Positions 49,864 to 57,779 of a stretch of 64,000 bases of DNA are shown one piece after another (the first letter of the stretch is position 1; each line of letters opens with the position of its first letter). The position numbers were made by a program, and so were the translations under genes. The notes below the pieces were generated by a model, which saw only the letters and a program-made list of their open reading frames with translations, was not told the origin of the DNA and ran no database searches. This DNA comes from Candidatus Gastranaerophilales bacterium (GTDB lineage Bacteria; Cyanobacteriota; Vampirovibrionia; Gastranaerophilales; Gastranaerophilaceae). The DNA lies in NCBI GenBank assembly GCA_944322945.1, contig CALUQN010000003.1, positions 62,001-126,000 of the forward strand, in the 5' to 3' direction.

Positions 49864-49898
49864 AGGAGGTCACTTCAATATAAGACCTCCTCTTTTTT
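49864..49898 (+). terminator. Rho-independent terminator
   Basis: Perfect 8-bp stem AGGAGGTC / GACCTCCT with a 12-base loop and a run of six T. Confidence 0.88.
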
Positions 49899-49907
49899 GC
49901 GTATTCA

Positions 49908-49916
49908 TGATAAAAT
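49908..49916 (+). promoter_or_regulatory. Extended -10 of a predicted leaderless mRNA
   Basis: TG-A-TAAAAT (49908-49916), then exactly 6 bases, then the ATG at 49923. No ribosome binding site. The -35 is weak, as allowed for an extended -10. Confidence 0.6.
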
Positions 49917-49922
49917 CATCTT

Positions 49923-51440
49923 ATGAATATGGGGATAAAGAGAAAGCTTTTATTTTATTTTACGCTTGTTATTTTTATATTTGCAGTTAGTATGCTGGTT
50001 AGTAACTATGACTTTGATTTGTGGGCAAGGCTGATTGCCGGCATGGGCGTTATTGAGGGACATCAGGTTTTAAAAACTGATTTTCTTTCATACACTCCTA
50101 CTCACACCTGGTGGGATCATGAATGGGGCTCAGGCGTTATTTTTTATCTGGTGCTGAAGTTTTTGGGACCATATAGTCTGATTATACTACAGGCTATTTT
50201 TACGACTTGCATTTTTGTGCTGGTTTCTAAAATCGTTAAAATGAAATACAATGTTATGCCTTACTGCATATTTATATACGTATTTGCAATAATGGCACTG
50301 AATCAGAATTTCAGCTCGCCTGTCAGATGCCACATGTTTTCATTCTTATTATTTACGATATTTATATATATACTGGAACTCGCACGCCGCGGCAAGCCAA
50401 AACTACTTATACTTATTCCGTTTTTAACAATACTTTGGAATAATGTGCATGGCGGTGTTGTTTCCGGACTCGGACTCATCGGGATGTTTGCCCTGGGTGA
50501 ATTTCTTAACCAAAAGCCCTGGAAGCAATATATATATACACTCATTCCATCTTGCCTGTTTCTTGCCATAAATCCATACGGTTTTGAATATATAAAGTTT
50601 CTTTTAATGGCAACAACTATGGAACGCCCTGAAATCTCCGAATGGTGGGGAATTTTCTCAAAACATCAAATGAGCAGGCAGATAATGTTCAAACTGTTCA
50701 TGTTTTCAATCATCGGAGTTGAAATTACTTCAGTAATAAAAAATATAAAAACTTCAACACTAAAAAAATGGTATGATGAGCAGGATAAAGTTAAATGGAT
50801 TATTCTTATTGTGACATTGTATCTTGCAATTAGTCATGTCAAGCTTATACCTTTCTTTGTAATCTCAGCGTGCTGCTATGCGTATGATGACATATACAAA
50901 TTCGGCAAACTCCTTAATATACCGGCGTTTACAGAAAAAATCATCTACGTAATGATTATTATAATGTCATTATTTTCATTTGCAGCAAAAGATTATTCTA
51001 TCCCGCTGAATTATGCTGCTTATCCGGTACGGGAAGTTGAATTTATCCGCATAAACAATATTAAAGGTGATATCCTCACAAACTTCGGACTCGGAAGCTA
51101 TGTTTCATACAAATTACATCCCAACAATCTTATATATATGGACGGACGCTATGAAGAAGTGTATTATGACGAGATGGTGCCGCTGTTGAAAAAATTTTTC
51201 CTGGTTAATCCAGGCTGGGACGAAGTACTAAAAAAATACCCGCCGGAAATTATGATTCTTGAAAAATACTATCCCGTCTACGATGCACTAAAAAATTCCG
51301 ATGACTGGAAGCTTGTTTTTGAAGGTGAGGTTTTTGGAGTATTTGTTCTTGCCAAAAACGCAAAAGCTCAATACAATTTTCCGACTAACGATATCAACTA
51401 TTACAAAGATACTCTGTTTGATACAGATATAAAATTTTGA
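49923..51440 (+). CDS. Multi-membrane-span protein, GT-C glycosyltransferase-like
   Basis: 505 residues with about ten membrane segments (first at 8-28). The first loop has YDFDLWARLIAGMGV and then KTDFLSYTPTHTWWDHEWGSG, like the Asp-bearing first outer loop of GT-C glycosyltransferases that use polyprenyl-phosphate sugars. The last 150 residues form a soluble outer domain (NLIYMDGRYEEVYYDE). It may add sugars to envelope glycans or proteins (inference). The patatin gene follows 18 bases later with its own promoter. Confidence 0.75.
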   Translation: MNMGIKRKLLFYFTLVIFIFAVSMLVSNYDFDLWARLIAGMGVIEGHQVLKTDFLSYTPTHTWWDHEWGSGVIFYLVLKFLGPYSLIILQAIFTTCIFVLVSKIVKMKYNVMPYCIFIYVFAIMALNQNFSSPVRCHMFSFLLFTIFIYILELARRGKPKLLILIPFLTILWNNVHGGVVSGLGLIGMFALGEFLNQKPWKQYIYTLIPSCLFLAINPYGFEYIKFLLMATTMERPEISEWWGIFSKHQMSRQIMFKLFMFSIIGVEITSVIKNIKTSTLKKWYDEQDKVKWIILIVTLYLAISHVKLIPFFVISACCYAYDDIYKFGKLLNIPAFTEKIIYVMIIIMSLFSFAAKDYSIPLNYAAYPVREVEFIRINNIKGDILTNFGLGSYVSYKLHPNNLIYMDGRYEEVYYDEMVPLLKKFFLVNPGWDEVLKKYPPEIMILEKYYPVYDALKNSDDWKLVFEGEVFGVFVLAKNAKAQYNFPTNDINYYKDTLFDTDIKF

Positions 51441-51446
51441 GGGGTG

Positions 51447-51452
51447 TATAAT
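51447..51452 (+). promoter_or_regulatory. -10 box of a predicted leaderless mRNA (patatin gene)
   Basis: A perfect TATAAT directly after GGTG, then exactly 6 bases to the ATG at 51459. No ribosome site between. No good -35, so the call rests on the -10 box and its spacing. Confidence 0.55.
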
Positions 51453-51458
51453 TAATAT

Positions 51459-52661
51459 ATGATAAAAAATCCGCTCAAATATACATGTTTATTCGGGGGC
51501 GGCGCAATAAGAGGAATTGCGCACGTAGGGGCTCTTAGAGCTATGGAAAGACTTGGCATTGAAACTGATACCTTTGCCGGCTCCTCTGTTGGCTCAATTG
51601 TCGCGGCACTAGTTGGTGTCGGTTATAATGCCGACGAAATTGAAGATATATTTTTAAAAGTTAATTTTAACCTCTTTAAAGACATTCAATTCGGGATTAA
51701 GCAGCAATTTGCAATCAGTAAGGGCGAAGTCTTTCTTGACTGGATGAGAGAGCTTTTAGAATCCAAATTCTACGGCAGTAAGTACGAAAAAGGTGAAAAT
51801 CCTCCGGTCACTTTCAAGGATTTGAAAAAAAATGTTGTGATAATTACTACAGACCTATCAAATTTCTCCTGCAAAGAGTTTTCAAAATTTGAGACACCTG
51901 ACTATGAAATAGCAAAGGCGGTAAGGATTTCCTCTAGTATGCCCGGACTCATGTGTCCTATTGAATACGAAAATGCAATGCTGGTCGACGGCGACCTGCA
52001 AAAAAGCTGGCCGATGTGGAAACTCTCGAAAAACCTTTGCCCGCAGGATGAACGTATTCTGGAACTTAGATTAGAAGGAGATTTTGAAGGTACTGACTTC
52101 AATCCGATTGAATACTTAAATGCAGTCTACAGCTGCATGACTGCAATGGGGACATCTTTTATCACAGAAATTTACGGTGACTGTGACAAATACGATTACC
52201 TCACAATAAATACCGGCGACGTTAACATTATTGACTTTAACCAGTCGCCGGATAAAAGGCATCACCTCGCTCAGCTCGGTTATGAGCAGACTATGCACTA
52301 TTTTAAAGAGATTTTGCCGCAAAAAAAGACCAAAATTTTCGGCTGTTATAATAATATTTATACAAAATTATTAAAAATCCGTACTTTTTTAGCAAAAGAC
52401 CGAATTTTGAACGCTAAATGCGAATCCGCTGAAATTTTCGTTGACCTTTGCGACTGCATGCGGATAATTGATGCCGACGATTACGCGGAAATTAAAAATT
52501 TTCGCTATGACCTTTCCAAAAATATCGTTTATCCGGCTCTTTTCGGGAAAATTAAACTCAATAATAAAAAAGAGCTTACAGACAGACTCAACAAGCTTAT
52601 CGTAAATATATCAGAAAAAATGAATGAGCTTAAATCTTACATAGCTCTTATCAACAAATAA
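51459..52661 (+). CDS. Patatin-like phospholipase
   Basis: 400 residues. Oxyanion loop FGGGAIRGIAHVGAL (12-26), nucleophile Ser43 in GSSVG, and the dyad Asp177 in VDGDLQKSWP (DG). No signal peptide. The C-terminal 130 residues are helical and lineage-specific. Enzymes of this group release fatty acids from phospholipids in the cytoplasm or at the membrane; bacterial ones serve lipid turnover or virulence. Convergent with the tRNA-Leu gene. Confidence 0.92.
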   Translation: MIKNPLKYTCLFGGGAIRGIAHVGALRAMERLGIETDTFAGSSVGSIVAALVGVGYNADEIEDIFLKVNFNLFKDIQFGIKQQFAISKGEVFLDWMRELLESKFYGSKYEKGENPPVTFKDLKKNVVIITTDLSNFSCKEFSKFETPDYEIAKAVRISSSMPGLMCPIEYENAMLVDGDLQKSWPMWKLSKNLCPQDERILELRLEGDFEGTDFNPIEYLNAVYSCMTAMGTSFITEIYGDCDKYDYLTINTGDVNIIDFNQSPDKRHHLAQLGYEQTMHYFKEILPQKKTKIFGCYNNIYTKLLKIRTFLAKDRILNAKCESAEIFVDLCDCMRIIDADDYAEIKNFRYDLSKNIVYPALFGKIKLNNKKELTDRLNKLIVNISEKMNELKSYIALINK

Positions 52662-52667
52662 TTACAA

Positions 52668-52693
52668 ATAAAAAGAGAGGCTGTTAGCCTCTC
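52668..52693 (-). terminator. Terminator of tRNA-Leu (minus strand)
   Basis: Perfect 8-bp stem GAGAGGCT / AGCCTCTC with a 3-base loop. On the minus strand it is followed by TTTTTATT, on the plus strand by ATAAAATT, so it works mainly leftward for the tRNA. Confidence 0.8.
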
Positions 52694-52705
52694 ATAAAAT
52701 TAAAA

Positions 52706-52792
52706 TGCCCTTGACCAGACTTGAACTGGTACTGAGTTATACACCCAATTGGATTTTAAGTCCAACGCGTCTACCGATTCCGCCACAAGGGC
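52706..52792 (-). tRNA. tRNA-Leu (anticodon UAA)
   Basis: 87 bases on the minus strand. Acceptor stem GCCCTTG / CAAGGGC with discriminator A, D-arm GGCGGAATCGGTAGACGC, anticodon arm TTGGA CT TAA AA TCCAA, long class II variable arm, T-arm ACCAG TTCAAGT CTGGT. All stems pair. CCA is not encoded. It reads UUA (and UUG) leucine codons. On the minus strand TATAAT lies 4 bases before the mature 5' end. Confidence 0.97.
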
Positions 52793-53138
52793 GCGGATTA
52801 TATATCTATTCTATTTTCAACTTCTGCCGAAGCTTAGCGGTGGATGGCGTCTACCTCACCTCTCCTCGAACGATACTCAATCGTTCTCGTCGGCAGAGTG
52901 CCACAAGGGCACGGATTATATATCTATTCTATTTTCAACTTCTGCCGAAGCTTTACGGTAGATGGCGTCTACCCCACCTCTCCTCGAACGATACTCAATC
53001 GTTCTCGTCGGCAGAGTGCCACAAGGGCGCGGATTATATATCTATTCTATTTTCAACTTCTGCCGAAGCTTAGCTGTGGATGGCGTCTACCTCACCTCTC
53101 CTCGAACGATACTTAATCGTTCTCGTCGGCAGAGTGCC
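52785..53138. repeat. Three 118-bp tandem direct repeats at the tRNA-Leu 5' end
   Basis: Units at 52785-52902, 52903-53020 and 53021-53138, nearly identical (a few substitutions). The first overlaps the 5' eight bases of the tRNA gene. Read on the minus strand, each unit contains GCCCTTGTGGC (the first 11 bases of the tRNA), then unrelated sequence, then GGTAGACGC (also in the tRNA D-arm), and ends with TATATAAT. Inside each unit are an inverted repeat AACGAT/ATCGTT and a wider one CTGCCGA/TCGGCAG. The unit length is not a multiple of three and the overlapping short frames here are not genes. Confidence 0.9.
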
Positions 53139-53191
53139 TCTTGGGCTTGCTACCAGAATATATTACCCGAAAAGTAATACTCTGTCAAACA

Positions 53192-54211
53192 TTATTTGTT
53201 AAAAATTTTGCTGATTCCACTCCAGTCAAAAGCCTTGCTGTTTGCCTTCAAACGCAATTCTGCCGAAGATTCATAACGCATACTGCTAAAAATTTTCTCA
53301 ATATCGTTCTCTCCGGTCATGGAAATTTTAGGTAATTCAAACTCGTCAGCAAGTTTTTCAACCTTTATATCGTAATTGATTGCTGCCGATTTTATACCGA
53401 ATTTAACAGCTAACAAAAGTGAATGAAAACGCATGCCTATTAAATAATCCAGAGTTGAAAGTTTTGAAACCAGTGACTTGCCGGTGAGCCCTGATACAAC
53501 CGAAATATCAGCATCGTGATTTATATCTCTGACAAACTGCGCAAACCTGTTACAAACATCTAAATCAATTGAATCCTGAAACGACAGAACTTCAATTTTC
53601 ATGTCTGGAAAATCTTTCAAAATCTGAAATGCAATACTTTTAAGCAAATCATCATTCATAGTTTTAAAATCTCTGAGCTGAACCCCGATTGAGCGAGCAT
53701 TTGCTCCGCTTACAAGCGGGAATGAATATATAGGATCACAAACAAGTTGAGCGTCGACCCCCCATTTTTTCAGGAGATTAAGGCTGTTTTCATCTCTTAC
53801 GCTGACATAACTACATCTCTTCAACAATTGTCTTGTCAAAATGGCAGCTGCAGTATTGTTGACAGGACCAATACCCTGAGCAAAAATTACAACTTCTTTT
53901 TTATACTTTATCCCCAGCCAAATTACCCACAGATAATACAAAAGGCTTTTTAGACTTGTAACATCTTGCAAAAGGCTGCCTCCACCTGAAATCAAAACGT
54001 CCGACTGTCGAATTGCAGATGCTACTTGGGAAAACGAAAAATTTTTGACAGCTTTTACATAATAGTTAACAGTAGTGAAACGCGGATTACCTGAAATAAC
54101 TGTAATATCAGCATCAAACTCTTTCAATTTTTGTATAAGCGTGTACAAAATTGCCTCGTCCCCAAAGTTTCCGTAACCGTAATAGCCTGATATAACAACT
54201 TTCTTAGTCAT
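53192..54211 (-). CDS. csaB: Polysaccharide pyruvyl transferase, CsaB type
   Basis: 339 residues. Start KKVVISGYYGYGNFGDEAILYTLI, then LISGGGSLLQDVTSLKSLLYYL, VVIFAQGIGPVNN, SVRDENSLNLL and a late IGMRFHSLLLAVKFG: the whole set of CsaB/WcaK motifs. It adds pyruvate ketals from PEP to a wall-linked sugar polymer, which in several bacteria, including cyanobacteria, anchors S-layer-homology proteins (established). Overlaps the sugar kinase gene upstream by 4 bases, so it is in one operon with it. Confidence 0.9.
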   Translation of the reverse strand: MTKKVVISGYYGYGNFGDEAILYTLIQKLKEFDADITVISGNPRFTTVNYYVKAVKNFSFSQVASAIRQSDVLISGGGSLLQDVTSLKSLLYYLWVIWLGIKYKKEVVIFAQGIGPVNNTAAAILTRQLLKRCSYVSVRDENSLNLLKKWGVDAQLVCDPIYSFPLVSGANARSIGVQLRDFKTMNDDLLKSIAFQILKDFPDMKIEVLSFQDSIDLDVCNRFAQFVRDINHDADISVVSGLTGKSLVSKLSTLDYLIGMRFHSLLLAVKFGIKSAAINYDIKVEKLADEFELPKISMTGENDIEKIFSSMRYESSAELRLKANSKAFDWSGISKIFNK

Positions 54212-55158
54212 GACTGATTTGCACCGCCGCGAAATAAATTATATACTTCATCCTTATAAGGAATTGACTTGATAGCTCCAATACCTTGTGACTGCAAACC
54301 TGCGACAATTGACGCCAATTTTGCAGCTTCAAACGGAGTAAAGCCTTTAACTAAAGCATGCAAAAAACCACCGTTAAAAACATCACCGGCACATGTGGTG
54401 TCAATTACATCGCGTGTATAAAATTCATTAAAGACAATATTTCCGTTGTATCCTGTATAATATCCGCCATCCTGACCTGATTTAATAACAACAATGCTGA
54501 CACCAGTATCCCACATTGATTTCATAATGTTTTCTACTGAACTAATTTCAAGAATATTCACGGTATCATGTTTTGCGCTCATGAATAATACATCAACATT
54601 ACCGATAATTTCATTAAAATACTCTCTAGCAGTTTCAGGAGTAGTAATGAGAGAGGAGAAATTCGGGTCATAAGCAGTCATAACCGAATTTTCCTTAGCA
54701 GTTTGAAATGCAAAGTTAACAGCTTCCTTGGACGATAAAGAAAGTGATTGCGTAATTCCTGACGCATAAATAGCTCTGGCTGAAGTTATATAATCTTTTG
54801 AAATATCTTCTATAGACAGCTTGGCAGGGGCAATTTTACGTCTGTAATATGCAAACTCTTTTTCTGATGCACTTTCGTGAGCAGTGAAATAAAATCCGTT
54901 CGGGTCAGTGGATAGCTTAACCTGTGAAATATCCAATCCTTCAGCCTGCCAGCTGTCCAGCAGATATTCTTTGAAAGCATCATTGCCAACACGTGTTATG
55001 AAACCGACTTTAGAGCCTAAACGCAATGCAGCTACTGCTGCGGCAAGTGCATCTCCGCCGTAATATTTATATAAACATTCAGCAGCACTTAATCTTGTAT
55101 TACTGGATAATTCAATCAGACATTCACCAATTGTAACAATATCAAGATTATGCTCCAT
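54208..55158 (-). CDS. PfkB-family sugar kinase, probably 2-keto-3-deoxygluconate kinase
   Basis: 316 residues. Start LDIVTIGECLIELS, KYYGGDALAAAVAALRLG, and the PfkB signature 2 with DTTCAGDVFNGGFLHALVKG near residue 255, containing the catalytic Asp (family form GAGD, here CAGD). The KDPG aldolase gene lies just upstream (5-base gap), which points to 2-keto-3-deoxygluconate as substrate: the pair would turn KDG into pyruvate and glyceraldehyde-3-phosphate. Substrate is inferred from context; fructose or ribose are alternatives. Confidence 0.85.
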   Translation of the reverse strand: MEHNLDIVTIGECLIELSSNTRLSAAECLYKYYGGDALAAAVAALRLGSKVGFITRVGNDAFKEYLLDSWQAEGLDISQVKLSTDPNGFYFTAHESASEKEFAYYRRKIAPAKLSIEDISKDYITSARAIYASGITQSLSLSSKEAVNFAFQTAKENSVMTAYDPNFSSLITTPETAREYFNEIIGNVDVLFMSAKHDTVNILEISSVENIMKSMWDTGVSIVVIKSGQDGGYYTGYNGNIVFNEFYTRDVIDTTCAGDVFNGGFLHALVKGFTPFEAAKLASIVAGLQSQGIGAIKSIPYKDEVYNLFRGGANQS

Positions 55159-55163
55159 TTCAA

Positions 55164-55772
55164 TTACCCCCGGATATCTGTTAAAACGCGCTTAGCACGC
55201 TTTGTAATTTCATTATAGTTAAAACCGTCATAAAAATCTCTGCCAACACCAACTGCGCAGGCTCCGGCCTTTATATAATCATTTACTTCATTAAGCTTAA
55301 CATTTCCGAGCGGCAAAACATTCAAAAACGGCATCGGTCTTAACAAATCTTCAATATACTGAACACCGCCCATAGCAGTAATCGGGTAAATTTTAATTAC
55401 CGGAATACGTGCTTTCCAAGCTGAATATGCCTCGTTCGCTGTAGAGGTGCCTGCTATATACGGAATTTTTTCATTTTTAGAAATCTTTACAAGATTCATC
55501 TGAAAAATTGGAGATGAAATACTTTTGGCACCAGCTGAAATTGCAGCTTTTGCCTGCATTGCAGTAATAATTCCGCCAGCACATACAAAAGCATGCTTTG
55601 AAACTTCTTCAATAGCTCTATAAATACCTGAATTTTGAACATTTATTTCCAAAACATTGATACCGCCTTCAATAAGGGCATTTGCAGTGCCTATAACAAC
55701 ATCGGGGTCATTTCCTCTTATGATGGGTAATATTTTTTCCTGTGATAATACATTAATTAAATTTTCTTGCAT
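55164..55772 (-). CDS. eda: 2-keto-3-deoxy-6-phosphogluconate (KDPG) aldolase
   Basis: 202 residues, standard length, with AAAGGATAG before the ATG on the minus strand. VLEINVQNSG holds the catalytic Glu, VCAGGIITAMQAKAAISAGAKSISSP follows, and the Schiff-base Lys is in VIKIYPITAMGG (family: VKFFPA). It splits KDPG into pyruvate and glyceraldehyde-3-phosphate. First gene of the three-gene operon with the sugar kinase and csaB. Confidence 0.9.
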   Translation of the reverse strand: MQENLINVLSQEKILPIIRGNDPDVVIGTANALIEGGINVLEINVQNSGIYRAIEEVSKHAFVCAGGIITAMQAKAAISAGAKSISSPIFQMNLVKISKNEKIPYIAGTSTANEAYSAWKARIPVIKIYPITAMGGVQYIEDLLRPMPFLNVLPLGNVKLNEVNDYIKAGACAVGVGRDFYDGFNYNEITKRAKRVLTDIRG

Positions 55773-55830
55773 AAACTATCCTTTTTTCAAAATTTATTAT
55801 ATCATAAAATAGAAAACGGGATAGAGTGTA

Positions 55831-57777
55831 ATGAAAAGACTTAAATCTAAACTATTTTATATATACGCATTTTTGATACATATATTGCTTTCTGTAGTCA
55901 TAATATTTGCATCATGGGAATTCCTTGAATACAAAGCCTACAATTTTATGATGAAAAACGTAACGGCAAAACCGACTGTCTCGAAAGATATTGTAATAAT
56001 ATCAATAGATAACCAGTCTGTATCACGCTACAGATGGCCCTGGAAGCGTGAGTTGTATTCATATATTTTTGAATACTTAAACACATACTCTAATACCAAA
56101 GCCATTGGATACGACGCGATTTTGAGTGTATTGGATGCAGAAAATCCTGAGTCTGACGCAAAATTTTTCGAACAATTAAAAAAGACACAAAATGCCGTTG
56201 TAGGCTTCATACCAATGAGAGAAAACATCTCTATGGAAGAAACAGACCCGCAGTTTTTAAAAGATTTTTACGAAAAATTCGGAATAACTATCCATGACAT
56301 GCGTAAAAAGAAAATACCCGGGCGCTACAACTCTATAATTCGTTTTCCGGCGCCGTACTTTGACGCAGTTAAAAATGCAGCCTCTGTAAAGGCTTCAACT
56401 GCTCTATACGGATACTTGCAGTCTGCTGACAGCATAGTGAGCGTAAATGACAAAATGTATCCCGTTCTTGCGCTTAGAATTTACATGCTGATTAACGGTG
56501 CTAAAGAACTTATCCTGACGGATAAAGAAATTATTATCCCGAACACCGGAAAAAAAATACCTGTAATGAACTCTATGATTGGTTCACAAACCCTCATCAC
56601 ATACAAAAAAAAGATGAAAAACAGCGATTACTCGCATATAAAATATTCTGCCTCTGATATTATTGATTCACTAATGCTGCTTAAACAGGGTAAAAAACCG
56701 ATAATAGACCCGCACGAATTTGACGGGAAAATTGTATTTGTAGGAGGAAATGCACAGGCTGCAGCTATAGGTCCGGTCGATGCTATCCCGACGCCCATGA
56801 TGGAAAATCATCCGGGAGTTGATATTCAAGCCACTATACTTGACAATATTATCAACTCGGAATTCACGAGACAATCCTCTATACTGTTTGATTTGGCTCT
56901 CCTTGCCATACTCACTGCCGGCACAATTTATTTGATATTAAAACTTTCATTCTTCAAATCCCTGATTTCTGTAATCCTTCTTGGGATAATTTACACGATA
57001 TTTTCTGTTTATTGCTTCAAATTCAATATCGCTGTAAACGTGATAACACCGCTTCTGGTTCAATTAAGCACGCTCATATTCGGGTATTCTTACAGATTTA
57101 TACTTGAGGGCAGAAATAAAGAAAAAATCAAGCAGGCAATGGGCAAGTATATTTCGCAAGACGTAATGAAAAACGTTGTGCAAAACATTGATGACATTCG
57201 TCTTGGCGGCAAAAAGGCAGTTGTCACTGTTTTATTTGCAGATATTCGCGGCTTCACCAGCATGAGCGAAAAAATGACAGCCGAAGATGTCTCCAAAATT
57301 TTAAACGAATATTTCACGGAAATTGAGCCGATAATATCAAAATATAACGGCGTAATCAATAAATTTATCGGAGACGCTGTAATGGCCGTATTCGGAGACC
57401 CGATAGAGGACTTAAACCACCCTGTAAATGCTGTAAGATGTGCTAATGAGATGCTGAAAAAAGTTGACCAGCTTCAGGATAAATGGCTTTTTGAAGGCAA
57501 GCCTAAAATTGAAATCGGCATAGGAATCAACACAGGGGAAGCATTTGTAGGGAACATAGGTTCTGAAAAACGGCTTGAATATACAGTAATAGGCGACACC
57601 GTAAACCTCGCAAGCAGAATTGAAAGTTACAATAAAGTTTATAAAACAAATCTTTTGATAAGCAGCTCAACATACTCTTACGTTAGCGGAATTGCAGACG
57701 TAATCAAAATCAGCGAGGTTACAATCCGCGGTAAATCTAAAAAAATGGACATCTATGAAGTTTTGAGGCTTTCGTAA
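55831..57777 (+). CDS. CHASE2-domain adenylate/guanylate cyclase
   Basis: 648 residues. One N-terminal membrane segment (8-30), an outer CHASE2 sensor (about 45-340; IVIISIDNQSVSRYRWPWKRELY), three membrane segments (about 350-425), then a class III cyclase domain. VLFADIRGFTSMSEKM and FIGDAVMAVFGDP supply the two metal Asp, and YTVIGDTVNLASRIE the transition-state region. It makes cAMP (or cGMP) in response to an outside signal. Very common in Cyanobacteria and relatives. recG follows 2 bases after the stop. Confidence 0.92.
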   Translation: MKRLKSKLFYIYAFLIHILLSVVIIFASWEFLEYKAYNFMMKNVTAKPTVSKDIVIISIDNQSVSRYRWPWKRELYSYIFEYLNTYSNTKAIGYDAILSVLDAENPESDAKFFEQLKKTQNAVVGFIPMRENISMEETDPQFLKDFYEKFGITIHDMRKKKIPGRYNSIIRFPAPYFDAVKNAASVKASTALYGYLQSADSIVSVNDKMYPVLALRIYMLINGAKELILTDKEIIIPNTGKKIPVMNSMIGSQTLITYKKKMKNSDYSHIKYSASDIIDSLMLLKQGKKPIIDPHEFDGKIVFVGGNAQAAAIGPVDAIPTPMMENHPGVDIQATILDNIINSEFTRQSSILFDLALLAILTAGTIYLILKLSFFKSLISVILLGIIYTIFSVYCFKFNIAVNVITPLLVQLSTLIFGYSYRFILEGRNKEKIKQAMGKYISQDVMKNVVQNIDDIRLGGKKAVVTVLFADIRGFTSMSEKMTAEDVSKILNEYFTEIEPIISKYNGVINKFIGDAVMAVFGDPIEDLNHPVNAVRCANEMLKKVDQLQDKWLFEGKPKIEIGIGINTGEAFVGNIGSEKRLEYTVIGDTVNLASRIESYNKVYKTNLLISSSTYSYVSGIADVIKISEVTIRGKSKKMDIYEVLRLS

Positions 57778-57779
57778 CC

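Noticed and set aside
52785-53138. CRISPR array
   Set aside because: Units are 118 bp and contiguous, without unique spacers; no cas genes are nearby.
52705-53177. Several overlapping 60-120 codon frames on the + strand
   Set aside because: They lie in the tRNA-Leu gene and the 118-bp repeats, repeat the same peptide in different frames and have no ribosome sites.
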